Shown: positions 7,446-15,540 of the stretch, piece after piece
Layout: every line of letters starts with the position of its first letter
Position numbering within the stretch: the first letter of the stretch is position 1
Source of the DNA: Prevotellaceae bacterium
GTDB lineage: Bacteria > Bacteroidota > Bacteroidia > Bacteroidales > UBA932
Assembly (NCBI GenBank): GCA_031268055.1
Contig: JAIRXY010000312.1
Location: 1-15,562 of the forward strand
Length of the DNA stretch: 15,562 bases
Direction: 5' to 3'
Notes under the pieces: model-generated
The model's input: only the letters and a program-made list of their open reading frames with translations
The model's database searches: none
Told to the model about the DNA's origin: nothing
Program-made: the position numbers and the translations under genes

Positions 7446-8483
7446 ATGTCATTCAATCCCAACAATATAGGAATAGCAAACGGCAGCTACTTTGCGCTTC
7501 CGCATACGTTGGATGAGGCTATGCTGGCGCTACTTCCCGTACCGTGGGATGCAACAACCTCGTATCGCCCGGGGACAGCCAAGGGTCCGCAGGCCATGCT
7601 CAACGCCTCCTCCCAAGTTGACCTCTTCGACGTGGACAACGGCGATGTGTGGACGTCCGGTATAGGAACGCTGCCCGAAAGCCCCGAAATACGGCGGCTG
7701 AGCAAGGCCGCTCGCCGCAGCGCAGAGAAAGCCATTGCGCTGCTGGAAAAAGGCGTGGACGAAGGCAGCGCAAGGGTTGCGCCCTACCTCAACAGGGTCA
7801 ACAAAGCCTCGGCAGCGCTCAACCGCTGGGTGTACGAGCAGGCACGGCAGCTGCTCCGGCGCGGCAAGCTGGTGGGGCTGGTGGGCGGCGACCACAGCAC
7901 GCCGCTGGGCTACATACAGGCGCTGGGCGAGGCGCACGAAGCGTTCGGCATACTGCACATCGACGCGCACGCAGACCTGCGCAAGGCATACGAGGGGTTT
8001 GAATTTTCGCACGCCTCCATCATGTACAACGCCATAGCGCAAGTTCCGTCAGTAAAAAAGCTGGTGCAGGTGGGCGTCCGCGATTTGTGCAGGGACGAAG
8101 CGGACTTTGCCGAAAACAACCCTACTATACAGCAATTTACAGATGGCTACTTGCAAGAAAATCTGTTTAATAATGTCGCATGGGCAAGTTTATGTGAGAA
8201 AATACTTGCAACTTTGCCTCAAAAAGTGTACATTAGCTTCGATGTTGATGGGCTTTCGCCTGCATGTTGCCCCAACACCGGCACGCCGGTACCCGGTGGG
8301 CTTAGCTTTCATCAGGCCAGCTACCTCATCAAGCAGCTGGTAAAGCATGGCAAAACGATTGTAGGGTTTGACCTGTGCGAAGTATCACCCGGCCGCGACG
8401 GTGGCGAGTGGGACGCTATCGTGGGGGCGCGCTTGCTATACAAGCTGTGCGGGTTCTGTATTTGTTCGCAGCAAAAAACCTGA
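7446..8483 (+). CDS. Agmatinase/arginase-family ureohydrolase
   Basis: This 345-residue enzyme belongs to the binuclear manganese ureohydrolases, which release urea or formamide from a guanidino or formimino group. The metal-binding motifs are complete: GGDHS with H150, DAHADL with D173, H175 and D177, and FDVDGL with D266 and D268. The characteristic TGTPVPGG follows at 278-285, and E312 in DLCEVSPG fits the catalytic glutamate near the C-terminus. The substrate (agmatine, arginine, formiminoglutamate or other) is not fixed by these motifs. The long segment at about 75-140 between the N-terminal strand and GGDHS is typical of the larger Bacteroidota members. No speA or histidine-degradation gene is nearby to help. 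Codons for about residues 224-275 are much richer in AT than the rest. nhaA follows after 46 bases and is probably cotranscribed. Confidence 0.88.
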   Translation: MSFNPNNIGIANGSYFALPHTLDEAMLALLPVPWDATTSYRPGTAKGPQAMLNASSQVDLFDVDNGDVWTSGIGTLPESPEIRRLSKAARRSAEKAIALLEKGVDEGSARVAPYLNRVNKASAALNRWVYEQARQLLRRGKLVGLVGGDHSTPLGYIQALGEAHEAFGILHIDAHADLRKAYEGFEFSHASIMYNAIAQVPSVKKLVQVGVRDLCRDEADFAENNPTIQQFTDGYLQENLFNNVAWASLCEKILATLPQKVYISFDVDGLSPACCPNTGTPVPGGLSFHQASYLIKQLVKHGKTIVGFDLCEVSPGRDGGEWDAIVGARLLYKLCGFCICSQQKT

Positions 8484-8529
8484 TTTTTTTCACAACAGAT
8501 GTAACACGTTAATCTAAAATAAAGTATAT

Positions 8530-9924
8530 ATGAGCAATAAATCACGAATAGCCAAAGCCCGAAAAGTACTCAACCAAATGCGTAGCGCGCAAAGCATTAT
8601 TAGCCCCTTTTCGAAATTTTTTAAGCAGCAAACCACAGGCGGAATCATGCTGCTCACGTTTAGCGCAATTGCCATTGCAGCGGCCAACCTTCCGTCGCTG
8701 CGGTGGCTGCACGATTTTTGGGACAAAGACCTAACGCTGACGTTTAACTACGTCACCAGCTACCTTCCTCTGCGCACCGTAAGGGAGTGGGTGAACAGCG
8801 GCCTCATGGCCATTTTCTTCTTCTTCATTGGCTTGGAAATCAAGCGCGAGATAGTAATTGAGCAGTCCTCCACGCGCAACATTCTGCTGCCCATATTTGC
8901 AGCCATCGGCGGCGCTGTTGTCCCGATTGCCATCTACCTTGCCGTCAACGGCGGCGTGGAGGCGCTAAGCTCTTCGGAGTGGGGCATTACCTCCGCCACA
9001 GGCATTGCGTTTACCATCTGCATACTTTCGCTGCTGAAGTCGCGCGTTCCGCTTGCCATCAAGGTATTCTTTACGTCCGTTGCCATTCTCGACACCCTGA
9101 TTACCGTCATTGCCATGTCGATTTTATACCCGTCGCACACCATCTACTTCGGGTTTCTCATAGCGGCGGCCGGCGTTGTCTGCGGGCTCATGCTGCTCAA
9201 CCGTTTTCGCGTCAACTACGCTTTTCCCTACCTTGCGCTGGGAATTTTGCTGTGGTTTTTCATGCTGCGCTCCGGCATACACCCCATCATTGCCGGCATA
9301 GCGCTGGCGCTGACTATTCCGTCAAACATACGGGTCAACCAAATTCGCTTTTACGCGCGGAGCAAGTTTATGCTCGAAAAGTTTAAGGAAGCCTACAACA
9401 GCGCTACTCCGCTGCTGCGCAACGAGCGGGAGCAGCAGCAAATAGGCAACCTTCTGCGCGAAATCAACAAGGCGACGCCGCTCATTCTGCGCGTAGAAAG
9501 CGCCCTCTACTCGTGGGTGCACTTCTGCATCATGCCCATTTTTGCGCTGGCCAACATCGGCATCATCATCAACGCCGAAGCTGTAGGCATGCTAACGAGC
9601 GCCACCTCCATCGGTATTTTCTTGGGGCTTACGCTCGGCAAGCCCATTGGCATTACGCTCATGAGCTTCATTGCCGTCAAATTCAAATTTGCTACCTTGC
9701 CGGAAAAAACGCGGTGGGTAGAAATACTCGGCGTAGGGATGCTGTCCGGCATGGGATTCTCCATGTCCATTTTTGCCGGCACAATTGCCTTTTACAGTGG
9801 CGATATGGTGGATTTGCAAAATTTAGGAAAGCTGACAACTTTAATATCTACCTTATTTGCAGCGATTTGCGGATACACCCTGCTGGCTGCAACGTGCAAA
9901 AAAAGCGTCTCTCACACCACCTGA
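8530..9924 (+). CDS. nhaA: NhaA-family Na+/H+ antiporter homologue lacking key aspartates
   Basis: The 464-residue membrane protein aligns along its whole length with NhaA: GLMAIFFFFIGLEIKRE (91-107), SRVPLAIKVF (171-180), LRSGIHPIIAGI (246-257 with H251, matching E. coli H225), LGKPIGITL (369-377 with K371, matching K300), and GMGFSMSIFAG (407-417). Compared with E. coli NhaA from memory, however, three acidic positions are replaced: D65 by S90, D133 by G158 (ATGIAF) and D164 by T189 (AILDTL). Only D188, matching D163, is kept. D163 and D164 form the Na+-binding and proton-exchange site, so ordinary Na+/H+ exchange is doubtful. Other differences are an N-terminal extension of about 30 residues and a polar insert at about 265-322 between membrane segments. 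Fold assignment is firm; activity is not. Confidence 0.9.
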   Translation: MSNKSRIAKARKVLNQMRSAQSIISPFSKFFKQQTTGGIMLLTFSAIAIAAANLPSLRWLHDFWDKDLTLTFNYVTSYLPLRTVREWVNSGLMAIFFFFIGLEIKREIVIEQSSTRNILLPIFAAIGGAVVPIAIYLAVNGGVEALSSSEWGITSATGIAFTICILSLLKSRVPLAIKVFFTSVAILDTLITVIAMSILYPSHTIYFGFLIAAAGVVCGLMLLNRFRVNYAFPYLALGILLWFFMLRSGIHPIIAGIALALTIPSNIRVNQIRFYARSKFMLEKFKEAYNSATPLLRNEREQQQIGNLLREINKATPLILRVESALYSWVHFCIMPIFALANIGIIINAEAVGMLTSATSIGIFLGLTLGKPIGITLMSFIAVKFKFATLPEKTRWVEILGVGMLSGMGFSMSIFAGTIAFYSGDMVDLQNLGKLTTLISTLFAAICGYTLLAATCKKSVSHTT

Positions 9925-9935
9925 CATTTTTTTGC

Positions 9936-9943
9936 TATCTTTG
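9936..9943 (+). promoter_or_regulatory. Bacteroidota -7 element (TATCTTTG) upstream of the FKBP gene
   Basis: TATCTTTG fits TAnnTTTG and lies just after the nhaA stop, 134 bases upstream of the FKBP-type ATG at 10078. The -33 region lacks a clear TTTG. The AT-rich leader (9950-10077) shows no gene of its own. Confidence 0.55.
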
Positions 9944-10077
9944 TGTGTTTTTATTTTTTAGTCAAACATTATACCGCATACAACAAATACAAACGAGCAT
10001 GTTCGTAAAAACAAAACTACTACTTGAAGCTCACATGCGCGCTTCATCATTAAATTAATTACCAAAAAACATCTACG

Positions 10078-10782
10078 ATGAAAATGATTAGAACAAGCAT
10101 TTTAACAGCAGCTTTATCCGGCTTGGTGTTCATATCGTGCACCTCCAGCGGGCTAAGCGCAAAAAGCAGCGAAATTGACTCGGTAAGCTACGCTTTCGGC
10201 GTTAACATCGGCCAAAGCTTGAGCAACGTAAAAATCAAGGGGCTGAACGTTGACATTATCGCCAAGGGCATTGGCGATGTACTCAACAGCAACGGCGAAA
10301 ACGCAAAAATGACCAACGAGGAAAGCATTGCTGTAATTGAGGCTTTCTTCAAAAAGATGCAGGAAGAAACGCTTGCTCGCAACCTGAAAGAAGGAGCAGA
10401 ATTTTTGGAAAAAAACAAAGCCGAAGAGGGAGTTATCACCACCGAAAGCGGCTTGCAGTACAAAATAATCACAGAGGGAACCGGCCTTAAACCTGCCGAG
10501 ACCGACGAAGTAGAGGTGCACTACCGCGGCACGCTGCTTTCCGGCGACGAGTTCGACTCGTCGTACGAGCGCGGACAACCCGCCAAGTTCAAGCTGAATC
10601 AAGTAATCAAAGGCTGGACGGAAGGATTACAGCTGGTGAGCGAAGGCTCCAAGGCGCTATTCTGGATTCCATCTGAGCTGGCCTACGGCGAACAAGGCGG
10701 TGGGCGCATTGAGCCAAACTCAACCCTTATTTTTGAGGTTGAGCTCCTAAAAGTAACCAAAGTTGACGAAGGAAAAAAGTAG
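10078..10782 (+). CDS. FKBP-type peptidyl-prolyl cis-trans isomerase lipoprotein (FkpA/Mip-like)
   Basis: This 234-residue protein helps fold proteins in the periplasm by isomerising proline bonds. It starts with a lipoprotein signal (MKMIRTSILTAALSGLVFIS followed by C21), so it is probably anchored to a membrane. Residues 33-115 form the helical N-terminal dimerisation domain of FkpA/Mip proteins (DSVSYAFGVNIGQSL at the start). The FKBP domain spans about 122-228, with active-site residues Y149, F159-D160, V176-I177, W180, Y203 and F219 all present. Length and order match the family. It has its own promoter upstream and an intrinsic terminator downstream, so it is likely a single-gene unit. 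No named client is implied by the neighbours, although outer-membrane proteins encoded nearby are plausible clients. Confidence 0.93.
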   Translation: MKMIRTSILTAALSGLVFISCTSSGLSAKSSEIDSVSYAFGVNIGQSLSNVKIKGLNVDIIAKGIGDVLNSNGENAKMTNEESIAVIEAFFKKMQEETLARNLKEGAEFLEKNKAEEGVITTESGLQYKIITEGTGLKPAETDEVEVHYRGTLLSGDEFDSSYERGQPAKFKLNQVIKGWTEGLQLVSEGSKALFWIPSELAYGEQGGGRIEPNSTLIFEVELLKVTKVDEGKK

Positions 10783-10831
10783 GCGAGCTTAACTCGTTCT
10801 ACTCCTACTATTTTTCGCGCTTTTTTTGAAT

Positions 10832-10871
10832 AAAAAAGCAGGTAACTCGAAAAACGTGTTCCTGCTTTTTT
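10832..10871 (+). terminator. Intrinsic terminator after the FKBP gene
   Basis: AAAAAAGCAGGTAAC (10832-10846) pairs with GTTCCTGCTTTTTT (10858-10871) with one bulged base and an 11-base loop. The right arm ends in a six-T run. It lies 50 bases after the FKBP stop. Confidence 0.85.
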
Positions 10872-10910
10872 GTCTTTTATCACACAGCAGTTTCACTATT
10901 TTTACAAAAC

Positions 10911-11747
10911 ATGAGATTCCATTTTTTAAATTTTTCTATCGCTACAACAACTTTTGTTCGGATTGTATTTGCTGTAGCAGCCATAACCACGATTACTTTC
11001 AGCTGCCAGACAGCGCCGGAGCATATCAGCTACACCACCATTAGCGCAACGCTCAACGACCCTGTAACCATAGAGGGCAACAAGTTTTATCCAAAGCAAG
11101 TTTACCGCTACCCTCAGCTCTCCAACATGAGCAACGCCATAGCGCAGGATTCGCTCAACCGCATGTTTCGGCTGGCCGACTACGACGCTTTGCAGGCCGA
11201 CACGCAGTACACCAGCGTGGAGCTGGTAGACAACGTAGGCCACATAGAGCAAGAATACCTGTACTCTTTTGAGTGGATACAGATAAGCTACCTGAACGAC
11301 GAGCTTATATCGTACAGCGGCATGCAGGAGTACAGCGGCGGCGCGCACCCCAGCTACACGCTGTGCAAGGCGCGCACCATTGCGCTGAATACCCTACAGC
11401 CGATGCTGCTGCAAGACTTGCTGGTTGGAGACTACAAGTCGTTTTTCAAAGAAAAGATGGCTGCCTCGGAGCAGCTGTCGCAATTTGTCAGCAACGGCGT
11501 TATTGAGTACGACGAGCTGGGCAGCGCCTGCAACGATATACTTGACGTTATGCTGCAACAGATTGACACCGTGAGCACCACCGCCAACATGCTGGTGAGC
11601 GATACTGCGCTGAGCATCCTGCAAGCTGATTTTCGCGACTATGGCTGCCCGGAGGTTATGCGCAGCGTGATTGAAGTACGCATACCCTACTACGAGCTTG
11701 CTCCTTACATCAACCCTAAGGGATACTTGCGGAATTTTTTAAAGTAG
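10911..11747 (+). CDS. Probable lipoprotein with DUF3298/RsiV-like domain
   Basis: The 278-residue protein has an N-terminal hydrophobic segment (about 10-30) followed by C32 in ITFSC, a relaxed lipobox, so it is probably a lipoprotein. The mature part contains EYSGGAHPSY (140-149); the GGAHP signature, with preceding strands and a following segment linking to a second conserved helix-strand unit, is typical of the DUF4163/DUF3298 family, which includes RsiV and PdaC-like extracytoplasmic proteins. The sequence gives no reaction. The ATG at 10911 is the only start upstream of the hydrophobic segment. It sits close behind the FKBP terminator, with a weak -7-like TATTTTTA at 10897-10904, so the leader would be very short or absent. 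menG follows after 37 bases, suggesting cotranscription. Confidence 0.7.
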   Translation: MRFHFLNFSIATTTFVRIVFAVAAITTITFSCQTAPEHISYTTISATLNDPVTIEGNKFYPKQVYRYPQLSNMSNAIAQDSLNRMFRLADYDALQADTQYTSVELVDNVGHIEQEYLYSFEWIQISYLNDELISYSGMQEYSGGAHPSYTLCKARTIALNTLQPMLLQDLLVGDYKSFFKEKMAASEQLSQFVSNGVIEYDELGSACNDILDVMLQQIDTVSTTANMLVSDTALSILQADFRDYGCPEVMRSVIEVRIPYYELAPYINPKGYLRNFLK

Positions 11748-11784
11748 GAGAGGAAAATAAAAGTTCTCATTTTGTGTTTAATTA

Positions 11785-12492
11785 GTGAAACCTAAGGTCG
11801 ATTGCAGCGCCTCCCAGAAAGAGCAGGTAGCAGAAATGTTCGACAGCATTTCGGGTCAGTATGATTTACTCAACCACGTGCTCTCGCTGGGCGTCGACAG
11901 GTGGTGGCGCCGAAGCATGGTGCAGCGCGTCAGGCAGCGCCACCCGCAGAGCGTGCTTGACGTTGCTACCGGCACCGGCGACTCGGCCATAGCGCTGAAA
12001 AAAAGCGGAGCAGCGCGCATTGTTGGAGTTGACATCTCCGCGCAAATGCTAAAGGTAGCCCAAGCAAAGCCCAACGCCGCAGGCATTGAGTTTGTAAAGG
12101 CCGACGGGGAGTTGCTCCCGTTTGAAGATTGCTGCTTTGAGGCGGTAACCATTGCGTTTGGTCTTCGCAACTGTGAGCAGCGGCTGCAAGGCCTACAGGA
12201 AATGCGGCGCGTACTGAAGCAGAACGGTACGCTCGTTGTGCTGGAGCTCTCAATGCCTGCCAACAGGATACTACGGAGCATATACAAGCTCTACTTTTTG
12301 AGAATTGTACCCCTGCTGGGCAGGCTGATTTCACGCAGCAGCTACGCATACCGCTACCTCCCCTACTCGGTGGACGAATTTCCGCCGCGAAAGGCATTTG
12401 TGGACGAGGTCAGGAGGGCTGGATTTGCGGAAGTAAAGGCTGCTGCCCTAAGCGGAGGCTTAGCTACTATATACGAAGCAAGAAAAAAGTGA
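11785..12492 (+). CDS. menG: Demethylmenaquinone methyltransferase
   Basis: MenG (UbiE) transfers a methyl group from S-adenosylmethionine to demethylmenaquinone, the last step of menaquinone synthesis. The 235-residue protein has the family start MFDSISGQYDLLNHVLSLGVDRWWR (18 onwards), the SAM-binding LDVATGTGD (58-66), the acidic loop GVDIS (81-85), AFGLRN (124-129), and the C-terminal YRYLPYSVDEFPP (189-201) with GGLATIYEA (224-232). An in-frame TAA lies at 11779-11781, so the start is the GTG at 11785; an ATG at residue 18 would remove residues that homologues normally have. The stop overlaps the next gene by four bases. Menaquinone as the only quinone fits Bacteroidota. Confidence 0.93.
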   Translation: MKPKVDCSASQKEQVAEMFDSISGQYDLLNHVLSLGVDRWWRRSMVQRVRQRHPQSVLDVATGTGDSAIALKKSGAARIVGVDISAQMLKVAQAKPNAAGIEFVKADGELLPFEDCCFEAVTIAFGLRNCEQRLQGLQEMRRVLKQNGTLVVLELSMPANRILRSIYKLYFLRIVPLLGRLISRSSYAYRYLPYSVDEFPPRKAFVDEVRRAGFAEVKAAALSGGLATIYEARKK

Positions 12493-13349
12493 AAAGAAAC
12501 TGCATACTTATAGCGATTGTAATGGGATTTTGTGCCGTCGCCACGGCGCAAAGCAAGTCTTCGTTGGTGCCTAACCCCCACAATGGAGACGATAGACCAT
12601 CTCGAGTGCCAAAAGCAATTTCGACAAAGGAACCTCTATATACCCCAGACAAGCTGGACGACATGGCTCCGGGCTTCCCCAACAAGCTTGTTACTCGCCC
12701 CTTTACGCAGCAGCAGTATGACTACAACAAGCGCCTGCACTTTGGCTTTGCGGTGGCAATAGGCGCGCTTGACTACGATATTACCTCCTCAAAACAAACC
12801 CAGTACAACAGCAAGGGCGAAGCGTACAACTACTTTGTGGATGTGTCGACCCTCTCGCCGCTGATGAGCGTGTCTGCTTTGATGGACTACCGGCTCAACC
12901 ACCTGTTCAGCCTGCGGCTGCAAGTAGGGCCTACCTTTGGCACGCGCACCCTCAACTTTTTCAGCGCCGACACGCTTAACTTGTCCATGCAGATAGAATC
13001 GGTGCTGGTTGAAGCGTCGTTTTTGCTAAAGTACAAGGCAAGGCGGCACAGCGATTTAAGACCGTACATGATAGCCGGACTTACGCCCTACTGCGACGTT
13101 TCGGCATTCAAAAACTTCAACGAAAATCGAAAGCTCTTTGTCGCTGTTAACCCCTTTGACATTGCTTTTACTGCCGGCATCGGCATCGACGCATACGCCG
13201 ATTTTTTCAAATTCTCGCTGGAGTTCAAATACGTTATGGGAATGTTGAACACCATTTCGCCCAAATCGCTGGCGGAGTTTGAGCAATACCCAAAGTCGAT
13301 TGACAAGATGTACATGCATTCGATTGTGCTCTCAATCATTTTTGAATGA
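12489..13349 (+). CDS. porT: PorT/SprT-like outer-membrane protein of the type IX secretion system
   Basis: The 286-residue protein begins with a signal peptide (cleavage near A20-Q21), then a long polar stretch (22-80), then a beta-barrel. Barrel landmarks match PorT as I recall it: HFGFAVAIGALDYDI (84-98), LSPLMSVSALMDYRLNHLFSLR (122-143, read in two parts), GPTFGTRTL (147-155), IESVLVEASFLLKYKARR (169-186), LRPYMIAGL (190-198) and FDIAFTAGIGID (223-234). PorT is needed for secretion and gliding through the type IX system. The position straight after menG/ubiE agrees with a neighbourhood I recall from other Bacteroidota. The GTG start at 12489 overlaps the menG stop (GTGA), so translation is probably coupled. 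Residues 22-80 are longer than in the PorT proteins I recall. A generic PorT-family barrel is the alternative. Confidence 0.75.
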   Translation: MKRNCILIAIVMGFCAVATAQSKSSLVPNPHNGDDRPSRVPKAISTKEPLYTPDKLDDMAPGFPNKLVTRPFTQQQYDYNKRLHFGFAVAIGALDYDITSSKQTQYNSKGEAYNYFVDVSTLSPLMSVSALMDYRLNHLFSLRLQVGPTFGTRTLNFFSADTLNLSMQIESVLVEASFLLKYKARRHSDLRPYMIAGLTPYCDVSAFKNFNENRKLFVAVNPFDIAFTAGIGIDAYADFFKFSLEFKYVMGMLNTISPKSLAEFEQYPKSIDKMYMHSIVLSIIFE

Positions 13350-14896
13350 TATGCCCGTACATACGCGCCGGCGCTTTTGCCACCCTGCTTGCCGCCTCAA
13401 CCGCCACTACCTCAATGGCCACCCCTCTCTCCTACTCCGACAGCATCGCTATGCAGGCATACGCCTACAGCGCTGCCATCGTAAAGCGCATTGACGTTGC
13501 CGACAGCCAGCGGGCATGGCTTCGCAAGGCTGGCGTCAACCTGAAAAAATTTGAGGGAAAACCTGCCGATAAGGTTTTTATGTCCGGCGTGCTGCAAAAA
13601 TTTATCCGCTACAGCGAAAGCAACGGCTACCCATTTGCCCGCGCGCAGCTCGACAACGTCCGCATTGATTCTGGCTACTTTTATGCAACGCTAACGCTTA
13701 GCCAAGGAAACCGCATCACCATAGACTCGCTGATAGTGAAAGGCGACGGGCGCGTGCGGGCATCCTTTATGCAAAACCATCTGGGGTTGCGCAAGCCTCG
13801 CCTATACTCCGAGCCATACGTGAAAGATGTTGACCGACGAATCAACGAGCTGGGGTTTGTGGGCACAGCGCAGCCATCGGCGGTGGAGTTCAGGCGGCAG
13901 TCGTCAACGCTGTACACCTACCTGAGCACAGGCAAGGCCAACCGCGCAAGCGGCCTGCTGGCTTTCAACTCCGACGAAAACGATAAGCTGCAAATGAACG
14001 GCGAGGCTTCGATTTTTGTTGCCAACATGTTCAGGGGCGGCGAGGAGCTTGGCCTTGAATGGAGCAGCCCCGAGAAAAACACGCAGCTGCTGCACGTATT
14101 CACCAGCGTGCCCTACCTCGTTCTGGGCGCTATGGGCATATCGGCTCAGCTCAACATGGAGCGGCGCGATACGCTGTACACAAACCTTAACGGCAGGCTG
14201 GGGCTATCAATGCCGGTGGGCTGGCACGGAAAATCATCGCTGTTTGTAGAGCTTCAGCGGCACAACAACAGCAGCAGCCTGCAAAGCACAACGGTAAACC
14301 TCACGCTCTACGGCGTAGACTTGCTGCTCCGCCGCACCGACAACCCGCTGTTTCCCCGCAGCGGATACTCGGCCAGCCTTTCCTTTGCCGTTGGCCGACG
14401 TAGCGTGAGCGCCTCCTCCGGCAGCGCAGCAAGCACAAGCATGGAAAGCGCGGTTGAGGCAACGTGGCATTTTTTGTCGAGCCGCCGCACAAGCATTTTG
14501 GCGCGGGTGCAGGGCAAAATGAAAGGCGCCTTTGCCGGAGCAGGCAGCGAAAAGCTGCTCCCAAGCGAGCTGTACGGCATTGGGGGAGCAGGCAGCCTTA
14601 GGGGTTTCAACGAGCGCAGCGTCTTTACGCCGTGCTACGCCATTGCAACCGTTGAGCCGCAGCTTTTTTACAGCGCGCAAGGCTACCTCCACGCCTTCTA
14701 CGACTACGCCGCAATGGACAACTCCAATACCCCACGCGGCGGAGCAGTCAGCCAGCTGCACAGCTTTGGCGCAGGAACGCGCTTTGCAACAGGGGCAGGA
14801 ATTTTTTCCATCACCTGCGCGCTGGGAGGCGAAGCCGGAAAAAAGCTGCTGCTCAAAAATGCAAAGGTGCACGTAGCGTACACCGCAGTATTCTAA
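13346..14896 (+). CDS. Omp85-superfamily outer-membrane protein (short POTRA region plus barrel)
   Basis: The 516-residue protein has a hydrophobic N-terminal signal (about 5-25, ending near A25). Residues 80-182 look like one or two POTRA-type units: the GYPFARAQLDNV pattern (95-106), strands to about 131, and a second helix-strand unit to about 182. The remainder alternates like a beta-barrel. GGAGSLRGF (413-421) matches the conserved (V/L)RG(F/Y) lid motif of Omp85 proteins such as BamA and TamA, preceded by NPLFPRSGYSASLSF (333-347), and the chain ends in Phe. It is much shorter than BamA and has fewer POTRA units. The ATG overlaps the porT stop (ATGA), so the two are probably translated together. 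Its client or partner is unknown; proximity suggests a link with PorT, but that is inference. Confidence 0.78.
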   Translation: MICPYIRAGAFATLLAASTATTSMATPLSYSDSIAMQAYAYSAAIVKRIDVADSQRAWLRKAGVNLKKFEGKPADKVFMSGVLQKFIRYSESNGYPFARAQLDNVRIDSGYFYATLTLSQGNRITIDSLIVKGDGRVRASFMQNHLGLRKPRLYSEPYVKDVDRRINELGFVGTAQPSAVEFRRQSSTLYTYLSTGKANRASGLLAFNSDENDKLQMNGEASIFVANMFRGGEELGLEWSSPEKNTQLLHVFTSVPYLVLGAMGISAQLNMERRDTLYTNLNGRLGLSMPVGWHGKSSLFVELQRHNNSSSLQSTTVNLTLYGVDLLLRRTDNPLFPRSGYSASLSFAVGRRSVSASSGSAASTSMESAVEATWHFLSSRRTSILARVQGKMKGAFAGAGSEKLLPSELYGIGGAGSLRGFNERSVFTPCYAIATVEPQLFYSAQGYLHAFYDYAAMDNSNTPRGGAVSQLHSFGAGTRFATGAGIFSITCALGGEAGKKLLLKNAKVHVAYTAVF

Positions 14897-14919
14897 CGCT
14901 AACAAAAAGTTTATTAGCG
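14897..14919 (+). terminator. Possible hairpin at the end of the menG-porT-Omp85 unit
   Basis: CGCTAA (14897-14902) and TTAGCG (14914-14919) form a 6-bp stem with an 11-base loop, starting directly after the Omp85 stop. The following sequence is A-rich, not T-rich, so it is a weak candidate. The rest of 14920-15009 is AT-rich and shows nothing further. Confidence 0.3.
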
Positions 14920-15009
14920 CATTAACTCATAAAAAATCAGCCGATTCCCAACGAATTAATACATCGTATATTATTTAGTCACAAATAAAATTGGCTACAT
15001 GAAAGCATG

Positions 15010-15540
15010 CTAAAATAGTTTCGGGTTTGTATCTGCACCTTTTGCTAATTTGTAGACCGTTGGAAATGTTGTTTTACCTTCAATTTTTTTTATCAAGTCG
15101 CGCATTTCTTGCTTGAAAATGCCAATTGCCCATTGGTTACGATTGACAATTCTAAAAATGAAATCTACATTGTCGGGTTGCCAATCAGTTGTTGTTCCAT
15201 TTTTCATACCAAAAGCAACACCGATAACAATGTTTTTCAATTGCTTGTTTTTGTCGATAACCTGCGCAACAAACAATGTTTCTTTAAGCGCCGCTTTTAG
15301 CTTCGATTCAGCTTTGTATCGCAAAATTTTTTCCAAATCCTTTTCAAGACCTGATTTTGAAAACATTCCCTTACTTTCATTCAACACGACATCTATTGTC
15401 GAGTTTGCAGGCGGTAGAGCAATTATATCGGGGTATTCGCGCGGCTGGGCTTTCCCCAATTCAGGGTTTGGCAAAATAGCGCCACCACCTTGCGAGCCGG
15501 GATAGGAAACTGAAACAATTTGAAAACCATTATTTTGCAT
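15010..15540 (-). CDS. Hypothetical protein with possible PD-(D/E)XK nuclease signature
   Basis: I do not recognise this 176-residue protein. It starts FQIVSVSYPGSQGGG, has P37-D38 followed by ALPP, and then the strand DVVLNESKG (50-58), in which E55-S56-K57 would serve as the ExK of a PD-(D/E)XK fold. A helix-rich segment (64-90), strands at 104-112 and 125-140, and a basic C-terminal helix follow, which is compatible with a small restriction-type endonuclease but not proof. The gene is clearly richer in AT than the plus-strand genes beside it. The ATG at 15540 has a stop in frame at 15546-15544. Another reading frame from the window edge ends at 15530 and overlaps the first codons, as in methyltransferase-endonuclease pairs. 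Function is unproven. Confidence 0.5.
   Translation of the reverse strand: MQNNGFQIVSVSYPGSQGGGAILPNPELGKAQPREYPDIIALPPANSTIDVVLNESKGMFSKSGLEKDLEKILRYKAESKLKAALKETLFVAQVIDKNKQLKNIVIGVAFGMKNGTTTDWQPDNVDFIFRIVNRNQWAIGIFKQEMRDLIKKIEGKTTFPTVYKLAKGADTNPKLF

Noticed and set aside
7301..7516. 71-codon plus-strand frame before the ureohydrolase gene
   Set aside because: It overlaps the start of the ureohydrolase gene in another frame, contains the likely promoter, and has no recognisable motif.
9513..10058. Histidine-rich 181-codon frame running from nhaA into the intergenic region
   Set aside because: It is the shifted frame of nhaA membrane codons and covers the FKBP promoter; no family likeness.
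14234..14905. 223-codon minus-strand frame opposite the Omp85 gene
   Set aside because: Cys/Ala-rich composition typical of an antisense shadow; the plus strand has a complete barrel protein.
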